Assembly: GCA_037501455.1 (NCBI GenBank)
Contig: CM074858.1
Span: 75,428,501-75,492,500, forward strand
Length of the DNA: 64,000 bases
Direction: 5' to 3'
DNA from: Lantana camara
Taxonomy: Eukaryota > Streptophyta > Magnoliopsida > Lamiales > Verbenaceae
How positions within the stretch are numbered: the stretch's first letter is position 1; the number at the start of each line of letters is the position of its first letter. Below the pieces are notes generated by a model. That model saw only the letters and a list, made by a program, of their open reading frames with translations. It was not told the DNA's origin and searched no databases. The translations under genes and the position numbers were made by a program. This document shows positions 11,747-22,100 of this stretch, one piece after another.

Positions 11747-12537
11747 TGTGCGTGACCAAAAAAACAGGGGAGAAACAGGGGTTTCCATGCAAAACCAACC
11801 CCAAACCAAAATATACCAAACTCCAACCATAACTTATGCTTCAAATCATCAAATATGCATCATACTTCAAGCCTCTAACAAAATAACCAAGAATAAACAT
11901 TAAAATGGCAAGTATCATCATAAAACCCCCATGCTTGCTCATGCTTCCATCCTTCAAGAATTCCAATATTTTCATGCAATTTTCACTCTAATTCATCACC
12001 ATCATATCCTCTACTCCAATCATGCAAGAATTCCTCAACAAATCCCTAAATTCATGCTTGATCACATATTCAAGACTTTCATGAAATTCTCCAATTCCTA
12101 CCTTGAATCAAAGAGGTGGTGGATGAGATGATGATATGAGGTTAATGATGCTTCTATCTTCAAGAATCCTTCAAGAATCTAGCTTAAAGTGAGATGAAAT
12201 CCTCTTCTTCTTCTTGGGGTTTTGGAAACGAGATGAGGGAGAGAGAGAAAGGATCAAGTGTGTATATGTTTGGATGCACTCAAAGGGATATAAGCTAGAT
12301 ATTATATGATGCTAAGCACAATTTGCAATTTAATCCCTCCACTTTGTAAGTTATGTAATTAGGTTCAATTCTCATGCAAAATGATCAACTAAGTCCCAAG
12401 TCATTCATGCAATTAAGTCCTCAAGTTAAGACAGATGATCACTTAAGGACAATTAAGCAATTAAACATTTAAGTCATAATTGGCAATTAATTCACATTAA
12501 ATCACATTTTGCATAATTGAAAATTTGGGGCGTTACA

Positions 12538-12542
12538 GGGAG
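12538..12542. repeat. TSD of element A (right copy)
   Basis: GGGAG directly after the LTR end ...GTTACA. Confidence 0.9.
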
Positions 12543-12615
12543 GTTTCCACCCACTTATATAGTGGGCTTAGTTCTCCTTCCCAACCGATGTGGGACAAGC
12601 ACTTTTAGCTTTACA
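12543..12615 (-). repeat. TRIM left LTR, inner part
   Basis: Remaining 73 bp of the split LTR, ending TTTACA. It contains the AACCGATGTGGGACAAGC stretch also present in the right LTR. Confidence 0.85.
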
Positions 12616-12690
12616 ATCCACCCCCTCCCCCCCATAAGGGCCCAGCGTCCTTGCTGGCACACCGGCCCGGGTCCCACCTCTGATATCATT
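12616..12690 (-). other. TRIM interior with primer site and polypurine tract
   Basis: 75 bp between the LTRs. Read on the minus strand it starts with a degenerate tRNA-Met primer site (TGATATCAGAG) and ends with a G-rich polypurine tract. No open frame is present. Confidence 0.75.
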
Positions 12691-12898
12691 TGTAACAGCC
12701 AGAAATGCGCCTGTCGATATTGTCCGCTTTGCTATCCATAAGTCGGCATAGCCTTACGGTTTTGTTTCTCCCGGTGAAATATAAACCAAAGGCGCCCACC
12801 TAGGAAAAGGCCTCAACAGTGGGAGGTTTCCACCCACTTATAAAGTGGGCTTAGTTCTCCTCCCCAACCGATGTGGGACAAGCACTTTTAGCCTTACA
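12691..12898 (-). repeat. TRIM right LTR
   Basis: Intact 208-bp LTR, TGTAACAGCC to GCCTTACA on the plus strand. It has the same length as the reconstructed left LTR. Confidence 0.85.
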
Positions 12899-12919
12899 AT
12901 CCGGGCGTTACATCCCACC
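12899..12919. other. Short spacer between TRIM and element B
   Basis: 21 bp containing GGGCGTTACA, which resembles the outer end of the minus-oriented LTRs here. It ends with B's target site CCACC. Confidence 0.4.
12915..12919. repeat. TSD of element B (left copy)
   Basis: CCACC; matches 22450-22454. Confidence 0.85.
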
Positions 12920-15900
12920 TGTGACACCCTGCTTGTCCGACGTAAAAGGTATGTTACTTTTTAACCTTTTTATGTGTTTAATTATGTGATTTTGTGCTTT
13001 GTGTGGCCCTATTTTGAACTCTTTAAGAGTTTAGGGGCTTGTTTACAATTTTCTCTTTTAAGGGGTTTTCCGGTCATTTCTCGTTTGGTCGAGAGTTTGA
13101 CCTTTTTGACCTCTGCTTTGCTTTTGGGACATCGAAACGAGTCTGTAGACGCTAAGTTTGCCCCATTCTGACTTCGTTAGCCCGCTCTTCTGACCGTTTT
13201 TGCGTACGAGGACCCGAGATATAATACCCCGGATCCTCGTAATTAGTGCCATAACCTCAGCTCCAGACTTAGTCGTCTTCCTCCAGCGATCAGGCACTAT
13301 TCATGCAGTGGAGGTGTGAAAACATGCACAAGCCCATTCTCGCTCGTTTCTCGACGGAATTCGACGAATGAATAGTCAAAGTTTATCAACTCGACGAGCC
13401 CGTCACGATGATACAAGAATCGATACCCGAAACCTAGCGGTGGTGGCGGTACGGCAACCTGCAGGCGGCGGGATTTACGCCCGCCACTTCACCGGTGATT
13501 TTCAGCGGTCTCCGGCGGCTTTTTCCAGACACGCACCCTAGCCCTAGTTAGGAGAACTACCCGCGCAACTCCAGTTTCAACGGCGTGGCCAATGGTGGCC
13601 GGACGGAAGCTCACGCGCCGATTGCAGACCGGCGGTGGTGGAGCATGCACTGTAGCACTTTGCTCCGCCACATTCCGATGGCTTTTCAGGTGGAGCTTCA
13701 ACGGTTCCCTACCTTTTTCGGCCCCCTGACTCAATTTCCGGCGTTACTTTGGGCCAACAATGGCCGGAGGTGGCTGAACCGACGATGACGCAGCGGTGGG
13801 ATTTCGGTGGTGGTTGGCGACCTTTTTTCGGTCGGTTTTGGTGGTGGTCGCTTTACAAAAGTTATCCGGGATGACGATGTCGACCTTTTCACGTTGGCCC
13901 CGACTCGAGAACTGGCCTTCAGCGGCGGACTGGTGGCGGCCCGGCTGTGAACCGGCGGTACATTTTTCGGCGATTTTTCCGGCATTTTGGCTAGGGGGAC
14001 TTTTGATGGTCTCGCTACGAGATTTTCAACGGTATGTTCGGATTTCGTTTTCGTTTTACGGTTAACATTTAATTTCAATTTTCGTCATTGGGATTTAGTT
14101 CGGTTTTTCGTCAACGAAGTGTTTGGTATTTTCTGAAATTGGTTGAGGGCTTTTGTCAAGCAGGCCGACGCGCATGTTTCTGTCCTTCCTGGGATTTTTC
14201 CGACCACCGAAGACGGTGTTCCGGTGGCTGTTCAGCCAGCTACGGTGGCGGCATTCCGTTGACTTTCGGTCAGCGGGTTCCTTTCGTCGTGGTGAGTCCA
14301 ACGCCACTTTTCGTTCATCAATCGGATGCCCGGTTGATTTGTTATGAATTTTTAAAGTTATTATATTTATTCTCGTTAATTGTTTTAATTGTAATTTCAA
14401 TCTTGTTTGAACTATGAAATGAAATTACGAGCTGCATGATTTATGAAAATATGTTTTGATATATGATAAGCTTGATTCTTGATTTATTGAATTTAATTGC
14501 CTCGTTTATGCCACTTTTTGTATATGATTATTGCTTTTAAGGGGTGTTAATGTAATTTTAGAAACTAATTGATTATGAATCCTATATAATACATTATAAA
14601 AGGACACGTTGTGCTTTAATTTGAATGAATTGTTTAAGTATAATAATTGTTGAGAATTTTGTAAATTATGCAAATATGTAATTTTGAATAAATTGACATG
14701 AGACTTATGTTTTATTCTCACAAGACTTGGAGCATGATAGGATTTAAATTATTATGTCTCAATTTATAATTTCATACCTGATGATATGAATTCTATAAGT
14801 TATGCATCTTCTAATATGTGAAATGATTGTGATTTGATATGAATGACTTAATTTGGATAAATGTGAAGTATATGTCGCATCATTTGTATTCGTGAGCATG
14901 GCCGTGCGTCTTTGTGGTTGTGATTTGAGTCTGAGTCTTGTGTTGTGTGTGTTCAGTCGCTTATGGTTTTTCCAGGGAGTGTCTGTCAGCTGTTTGGGTT
15001 CCAGTGGGACTTTTGGCTCGTGTTTTCCGTTCTCGTCGGTGTAAGGTGAGGTTTTAGGATTTTTGTTTTAGTTAAAGTAACCTATAACCTTCTGTGCTCG
15101 TTTTCAAGCCTGCATGCGATTTTTCTATTATATTTATATAATAGATATGTGTTTATACCATACGTTTATGATTTTGTCATACGGTTAAAGGTTTTTGAAC
15201 TGTATATGTACGAGCATATATAAGCTTGAAATGTTTTGCAACGAGGCTATGCTCCAAACCGTGTGTCTTCAAGCTAGCTACGGATTAGGATGACACGGAG
15301 AGGTACGTCTATAGCATATGCTAAGTTGCAAGGTAAGGTATGCTCCAATAAGGTACGTAAGTGTGATTTTGGTTACGATATGATACGTTTGGTGTGTAGC
15401 GAGTAATGATCTGATATTCTATGTTCTGTTGTGTTGGGCCCCGAGACGTGGGTAAGGGAGACCCGGGACGACCATGGGGTCGCCGGTTATGACCCCTGTG
15501 CACGTTCTCATTTGAGATATTCACGTTCGACCTATGGAGGTTGGGAAGGCGTGGTATCTTGAGCCCTCGGTGGATAACCGGGGAAGGCACAGTGTGGGTT
15601 AGCTACCCCATGTGTGTTTGTATTTGTATGAGTAGTGAGGGTTTGCTCCCCGAACTACATGGTGTTGGGGTTGGATTGTTTATGATATTTGTTTATTTTC
15701 TGTTATGATACGTCTGATACGATATGGAAGTAAGGTGGGAGACCCGTACTCGCCGGGTATATGAATATGATCTGTTATGTCGATTATGAAACGGGATAGG
15801 AGCTTTCTCTTTTAATATGATATGAGTATGCTCAGTTTGTTAAGTTCTGAATAAGATAAGATATGTATAAGTTTGGCTTGAAAATTGTATAAGTTTGATT

Positions 15901-16548
15901 TGAAAAGGTTTTGGTATGCAAAACCCTACTTCCGGTTCATAATCGTTCTTTTGATTCGTGCTCTGCTCCTTATTATGTATAGTGTGTGTGAGTTCAGCCC
16001 CCCTCACTCAGTCAGTGGACTGACCCTCGCCCCACCCATGTTTTTAGTTGTAGGTGCAGGTTGTGGGAGTTCGAGCTAGGCGGCTTTGAGTTGGGTCTGT
16101 CGAGTCTGTGTCGGTCTTTGTGATTTGTTAAGCATTTTGTTTTGATTTGTGTAGGAATCTATGTATATGATATATGTATTTTGCAGGGTGGTAATTCTGA
16201 TTTGTATGTTTGAAATTCGGGACAGGTTAGGACAGGTTCGTGGAATTAGTTGAACCCGTTTTTGTTGTATGATTATTCGGGACAGGTTAGGACAGGATTA
16301 CTTGATTAGTTGAAACCGTTTACTTATGGTTGTTGATTAATGTTTTTAATAGTTCATATTTTGCATCGCTTCCGCATTCAGGTTTTGCATATTTTACTTG
16401 TACAGGGTTAGGTACCGCCTAGCTTAGGTTGGATTTTTCGTTTGTCACTCGTTCGCTGTGACTTGGTGCGTGTGCGGACTTTCCATTTCGTACCACGTGT
16501 CGGGTCATAGTGCGGGGGGTGTGGTGCTCCACCGCTTGGGGTGCTACA
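12920..16548 (+). repeat. Element B 5' LTR
   Basis: Starts TGTGACACCCTGC and ends GGGGTGCTACA. It includes a GC-rich segment (about 13430-14030) with short open frames on both strands, then TTCAACG|GTATGT near 14031, a possible splice donor. Small ORFs inside are chance frames in GC-rich sequence. Confidence 0.92.
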
Positions 16549-16555
16549 TCTTAAG

Positions 16556-16568
16556 TGGTATCAGAGCC
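16556..16568 (+). other. Primer-binding site of element B
   Basis: TGGTATCAGAGCC, seven bases after the 5' LTR; matches initiator tRNA-Met. Confidence 0.92.
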
Positions 16569-18259
16569 ACCAGGTTCAAAACCGGTGCTCTGGAGTCGTG
16601 TCGTGTCAGTTTAGGTCGTACGGCGTAGGAATACTTGTGCACTGCATTCGTCTGATGTGAAATTTTGGCTTTTCTGCATGAATTTGTCTGAGCTTATGTG
16701 ATTGTGTGCAAACTATGATTATGATTTTTGCAAAAATTAACATTTTATGCTTTAAATTTTATTAAATTACTTGTTGCATCTGCATTAATTAAGTGCTCTT
16801 AATTGGTTTCATTACTTGACATACCCACGTACTAACCCTCATGCATAGATAATTGTCCAATTTGTGAATTGCAGGGCGTTGGCTCGATGACAAAAAAAAT
16901 TGAAGTTGATCGTGACAACACTTTCCACTTCTACAATTTTGTGAATGAGGATTTGAATTTCCATCTTCTGATTACTTGGATGAAAAGCAAATGAATTTCT
17001 ACAAGAATTCAACATTAGCTAGATGCTAATATTATGGAAACAGGTATCATGCAGTCATAGCACGTGCATCATGCATTGAATTAAATTATAATTATTTCGA
17101 ACATTTGCTTACGTGCTTGATCGTCTTCCTTGTTGATTAATGAGTGTATGCCATACACATTCCTAACCCCACATGTATTAGCTTCGTGGTTGTAATTTAG
17201 GTGTTCCCCTACCTGATCCACTAAGTGTTGTCTTGGTCGAAGCAACATTGAGATTCGAACCGGGGTTGACCAGAAGATGTATGATCAAGCTAACACAGTC
17301 AGGGTATTGGGTGGATATAAGAAGATACTCGAATATGAGAGAGACAAGAGATCGTTTAACTATCAGGGTGCCTTCAGGATATGTACTTATTACTTGGAGG
17401 TGCTCGGGTGTACATGTTTTATAAGAAAGCCAGAATTTCTAACTCTGGATGGCGTGAGGTGACAATGAAGAAATCAAGGCACTTGTGCCATTCAGAGAAT
17501 TCCAAACAGGAAATCGTACTACTATTATAAAGACACCCACCAGAGTAGTTACACTTACACAAAGGAAAAAGGGGAAAATTGTGCAAGATATGGAATTTTG
17601 TGCCGAGGTCATTGAAGATCAACTCCACCAAATATTGAGGATAAGGACATCATTTAAAACGTCGGTGTACTAAGCAAGACTATTTAGAGGTTCTTCATTT
17701 ATCTCTCCACGATTATCCTGAGAGATTTTATCGTGAAAGGAATGGCAATTCCCGATTACCGAGGACTTTATTGGGATTTCAAGAGACTCCACGGATCACT
17801 ATACTTTGAGAATCAAGTGAGACGGGCCAAGACCATTTGGGTACCCGAGAATCTGACGGAATACTAAAGAATGCAAGTTTGAACGAAGGGTTGGAACCAT
17901 TGCTAGTCAAGGATTCGATTATCCTTTCAAATTAAAGAAATTGTCAACCTCTACTCCACTACTACGGTGAACGGTACCTTAAGCATTCATGGTATTTGGA
18001 CCCATGCATTACATAAGTAGTTATATTTTATTTTGTTTGACTAATGTGACAACGTGTAATATTTGATGTTGCTCGATTGTAATAACGTGGCTAACTGCTT
18101 TAATTTCCATAACTTAAAATTTATTATTGTTGTGAATTCTTGTAAACTGAATAGATTACATGCTTGCGTGGGTTGTTCGTGCTTCAGTGTTTATAAAATT
18201 TCCTAATTGCACACTAACCCTTCATGCACATACAAGTATATTGCAATCTTATTTTTCAG
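16569..18259 (+). other. Element B leader and interior with intron-like blocks
   Basis: The order is: CTAACCC..TTGCAG|GG acceptor near 16874; a short exon-like stretch; GAAACAG|GTATC with CATAGCACGTGCATCAT (17042 on); a middle stretch; and GGTGAACG|GTACC with CATTCATGG (donor near 17974), ending TTTTTCAG at 18259. The frame 17277-17462 (61 codons, including KILEYERD) faintly resembles a gypsy Gag core, but I would not call it. Otherwise no coding is recognised. Confidence 0.5.
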
Positions 18260-18341
18260 AGATTCCATCGCGATATCCCCCTTGAGTTGGACATGGATGA
18301 TGAATTAATACTCTAGGGACACCGATATCAGTAGTGTAAAG
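18260..18341 (+). ncRNA. 82-nt exon-like segment with long inverted repeat (B copy)
   Basis: Bounded by TTTTTCAG on the left and GTACAC on the right. Arms GATATCCCCCTTGAGT and ACTCTAGGGACACCGATATC can pair around a loop of about 24 nt, with a small asymmetric bulge. The H element carries an 82-nt counterpart (59337-59418, minus), with differences concentrated in the loop. It could be structured RNA or a short coding exon with its frame lost; the typing as ncRNA is tentative. Confidence 0.4.
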
Positions 18342-18427
18342 GTACACTTTACATGCATCCCATGTTTTGTATCCAATGCTACTTTAATGTGTGTAAGTAT
18401 GAAGGCTGAGTAAGTGAACTTGTGTGC

Positions 18428-18797
18428 TAGAGAGTTGTTGAGATCTCTCTATTTACGTGTTAGGGAGATGTGGGATTCTCCCTATTTATGTGATAGAAAG
18501 ATGGATTCTTTCTAAATTATGTGAGCAAGAGATGCTGGATTCTCTTGGAGTTAGATGTTTGAGAGATGCTGGATTCTCTCGAATCTAGGGTTTGAGAAAT
18601 ACTGGATTTTCTCAAACTAGAATGTTTGGAAGATGTGGAAGTTTGCCAAACTTAGGTTCAGAGACGTGGCTCTCTCGATTATGTGGTTGGGAGATGGAGT
18701 TCTCTCAATTCTGTGCTTGAGGGACAGGGTTCTCTCTTTTGATGTGCCGGGAGATGGGGCTCTCTTTCTTGTGTGCTGAGAGATGTGATTCTCTCTT
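18428..18797 (+). repeat. Hairpin array of element B
   Basis: About eleven imperfect units, each a short inverted repeat around a G-rich centre: AGGGAGA..TCTCCCT, AGAAAGA..TCTTTCT, CAAGAGA..TCTCTTG, GAGAGA..TCTCTC, TTTGAGAAA..TTTTCTCAAA. Stem sequences vary while pairing is kept. Unit order matches the H array read on the minus strand. Confidence 0.85.
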
Positions 18798-19071
18798 GTT
18801 TGCCGCGGCTGAGTTACGTGTGGCCTGATGTTAGTTTGGAATCGACGAGGAAGCGACGGTATCGAGCTTTGGATGTAGTGGCCTAGTAGGGGATCGAACG
18901 AGTTTGTAGCGACCAACGGTCAAGTTTTTGAACAAACCTCTGTGATTACGGAACTCTGCAGGGAGTTGATGCAATCAGTGAGAGTAAACTTCACAGTCAG
19001 GGCTATGACTCTACACGATTTCAGGAGATGGGTTGAAGTATTCCAGTTCGAAGCTTTACGACTCAGTAATA

Positions 19072-19089
19072 GGACCTGAGGACAGGTCC
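19072..19089 (+). other. Pre-PPT hairpin of element B
   Basis: GGACCT-GAGGAC-AGGTCC, directly upstream of the polypurine tract. Confidence 0.8.
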
Positions 19090-19090
19090 T

Positions 19091-19107
19091 TTTGAAGGAG
19101 GGGAGAT
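19091..19107 (+). other. Polypurine tract of element B
   Basis: TTTGAAGGAGGGGAGAT immediately before LTR start TGTGACACC. Confidence 0.85.
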
Positions 19108-22100
19108 TGTGACACCCTGCTCGTCCGACGTATAAGGTACGTTACTTTTCAACCTTTTTATGTGTTTAATTATGTGATTTTGTGCTTTGTGTGACCCTAT
19201 TTTGAACTCTTTAAGAGTTTAGGGGCTTGTTTGCAATTTTCTCTTTTCAGGGGTTTTCCGGTCATTTCTCGTTCGGTCGAGAGTTCGACCTTTTTTACCT
19301 CTGCTTTGCGTTCGGGGCATCGAAACGAGTCTGTAGACTTTAAGTTTGCCCCATTCTGACTTCGTTAGCCCGCTCTTCTAACCGTTTTTACGTATGAGGA
19401 CCCGAGATATAATACCCCGGATCCTCGTAATTCGTGCCATAACCTCAGCTCCAAACTTAGTCATCTTCCTCCAGCGATCAGGCACTATTCACGTAGTGGA
19501 GGTGTGAAAACATGCACCAGCCCGTTCTCGCTTGTTTCTCGACTGAATTCGACAAATGAATAGTCAAAGTTTATCAACTCGACGAGCCCGTCACGATGAT
19601 AAAAGCATCGAGACCCGAAACCTAGCGGTGGTGGCGCTACAGCAACCTGCAGGCGGCAGGATTTACGCCCGCCACTTCACCGGCGATTTGCGGCGGTCTC
19701 CGGCGGCTTTTTCCAGACACGCGCCCCAGCCCTAGTTAGGAGAACTCCCCGCGCAACTCCAGTTTCAACAGCGTGGCCAATGGTGGCCGGACGGCGGCTC
19801 ACGCGCCAATTGCAAACCGGCAGCGGTGGAGCGTGCACTGTAGCACTTTGCTCCGCTGCGTTCCGACGGCTTTTCAGGTGGAGCTTCAACGGTTCCCTAC
19901 CATTTTCGGCCCCCTGACTTCATTTCCGGCGTTACTTTGGGCCAACGATCGCCGAAGGTGGCTGAACCGACGATGACGCAGTGGCGGGATTTCGGTGGTG
20001 GTTGGCGACCTTTTTCCGGTAGGATTTGGTGGTGGTCCCTTTACAAAAGTTGTCCGGGATGACGATGTCGACCTTTTCACGTTGGCCCTGACTCGAGAAC
20101 CGGCCTTCGGTGGACCGGTGGCAGACTGGCTATGAACCGGCGGTCGATTTTCAGGTGATTTTTCCGGTATTTTGGCTATGGGCTTTCGATGGTCTCGCTA
20201 CGAGCTTTCCAACGGTACGTTCGGATTTCGTTTTCGTTTTACAGTTAGCATTTAATTTCAATTTTCGTCGTTGGGATTTAGTTCGCTACGAGCTTTCCAA
20301 CGGTACGAGCTACATGATGTATGAAGATATGTTATGATATATGATAAGCTTGATTCTTGATTTATTGAATTTAATTGCCTCGTCTATGCCACTTTTTGTA
20401 TATGATTATTGCTTTTAAGGGGTGTTAATGTAATTTTAGAAACTAATTGATTATGAATCCTCTATAATACATTATAAAACGACACATTGTGGTTTAATTT
20501 GAATGAATTGTTTAAGTATAATAATTGTTGAGAATTTTGTAAATTATGCAAATATGTAATTTTGAATAAATTGACATGAGACTTATGTTTTATTCTCACA
20601 AGACTTGGAGCATGATAGGATTTAAATTATTATGTTTCAAATTATAATTTCCTACCTGATGATATGAATTCTATAAGTTATGCATCTTCTAATATGTGAA
20701 ATGATTGTGATTTGATATGAATGACTTAATTTGGATAAATGTTAAGTATATGTCGCATCATTTGTATTCGTGAGCATGGTCGTGCATCTTTGTGGTTGTG
20801 ATTTGAGTCTGAGTCTTGTGTTGTGTGTGTTCAGTCGCTCATGGTTTTTCCAGGGAGTGTCTGTCAGTTGTTTGGGTTCCAGTGGGACTTTTGGCTCGTG
20901 TTTTCCATTCTCGTCGGTGTATGGTGAGGTTTTAGGATTTTTGTTTTAGTTAAAGTGACCTATAACCTTCTGTGCTCGTTTTCAAGCCTGCATGTGATTT
21001 TTCTATTATATTTATATAATAGATATGTGTTTATACGATACGTTTATGATTTTGTCATACGGTTTCGAACTGTATATGTACGAGCATGGTCGTTTTCGAA
21101 CTGTATATGTACGAGCATATATAAGCTTGAATTGTTTTGCAACGAGGCTATGCGCCAAACCGCGTGTCTTCAAGCTAGCTACGGATTAGGATGACATGGA
21201 GAGGTACGTCTATAGCATATGCTAAGTTGCAAGGTAAGGTATGCTCCAATAAGGTACGTAAGTATGATTTTGGTTAGGATATGATAAGTTTGCTGTGTAG
21301 CAAGTAATGATCTGATATGCTATGTTCTGTTGTGTTGGGCCCCGAGACATGGGTAAGGGAGACCCGGGACGACCATGGGGTCGCCGGTTATGACCCCTGT
21401 GCACGTTCTCATTTGAGATATTCATGTGCGACCTCTGGAGGTTGGGAAGGCGTGGTATCTTGAGCCCTCGGTGGATAACCGGGGAAGGCACAGTGTGGGT
21501 TAGCTACCCCGTGTGTGTTTGTATATGTATGAGTAGTGAGGGTTTGCTCCCCGAACTACATGGTGTTGGGGTTGGATTGTTTATGATATTTGTTTGTTTT
21601 CTGTTATGATACGTATGATACGATATGGAAGTAAGGTGGGAGACCCGTACTCGCCGGGTATATGAATATGATCTGTTATGTTGATTATGAAACGGGATAG
21701 GAGCTTTCTCTTTTAATATGATATGAGTATGCTCAGTTTGTTAAGTTCTGAATAAGATAAGATATGTATAAGTTTGGCTTGAAAATTGTATAAGTTTGAT
21801 TTGAAAATGGTTTTGGTATGCAAAACCCTACTCCCGGTTCATAATCTTTCTTTTGATACGTGCTCTGCTCCTTATTATGTATAGTGTGTGTGAGTTCAGC
21901 CCCCCTCACTCAGTCAGTGGACTGATCCTCGCCCCACCCATGTTTTTAGTTACAGGTGCAGGTTGTGGGAGTTCGAGCTAGGCGGCTTTGAGTCGGGTTT
22001 GTCGAGTCTGTGTCGGTGTTTGTGATTTGTTAAGTATTTTGTTTTGATTTGTGTAGGAATCTATGTATATGATATATGTATTTTGCAGGGTGGTAATTAT

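Larger units (their letters stand above)
3837..12537 (-). mobile_element. Element A: young gag-only LTR retrotransposon (TR-GAG type)
   Basis: Complete 8,701-bp element on the minus strand. LTRs are 3837-6525 and 9849-12537, both exactly 2,689 bp, with five differences seen by eye (about 0.2%). The 5-bp TSD GGGAG lies at 3832-3836 and 12538-12542. On the minus strand it runs 5' LTR (right), tRNA-Met primer site, a leader with intron-like borders, one gag ORF with two zinc knuckles, a hairpin array, a hairpin plus polypurine tract, and the 3' LTR. No protease, RT, RNase H or integrase is recognisable, so it should depend on another element's pol. Plant elements with only gag are called TR-GAG; assignment to Ty3/gypsy rests on the gag type and shared motifs. 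The low LTR divergence implies a recent insertion. Confidence 0.9.
9849..12537 (-). repeat. Element A 5' LTR
   Basis: Same length as the 3' LTR. Visible differences lie at the positions equivalent to 3847, 4174, 5701, 5756 and 6348. On the minus strand its end CGGGTGCTACA is followed by TCTTAGG and the primer-binding site. Confidence 0.92.
3702..12898 (-). mobile_element. TRIM element, split by element A
   Basis: A terminal-repeat retrotransposon in miniature. Its left LTR is 3702-3836 plus 12543-12615 (135 + 73 = 208 bp) and its right LTR is 12691-12898 (208 bp). The interior is only 75 bp (12616-12690). On the minus strand the right LTR ends GGCTGTTACA and is followed by AATGATATCAGAG, close to the initiator tRNA-Met primer site. 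A purine-rich AGGGGGTGGAT sits directly before the other LTR, which starts TGTAAAGC. There is no coding capacity. Element A inserted into the left LTR. I find no matching TSD for the TRIM itself (GTTTC against ATCCG), so one side may have been rearranged. Confidence 0.85.

Noticed and set aside
12599..12660. 5S rRNA-like promoter (Cassandra-type) in the TRIM
   Set aside because: No 5S A-box/C-box sequence is visible; the TRIM is a different family.
13731..14417. Overlapping 89-115-codon frames in B's LTR
   Set aside because: Both strands are open because the sequence is GC-rich; the matching part of the other LTR has frameshifts and a deletion.
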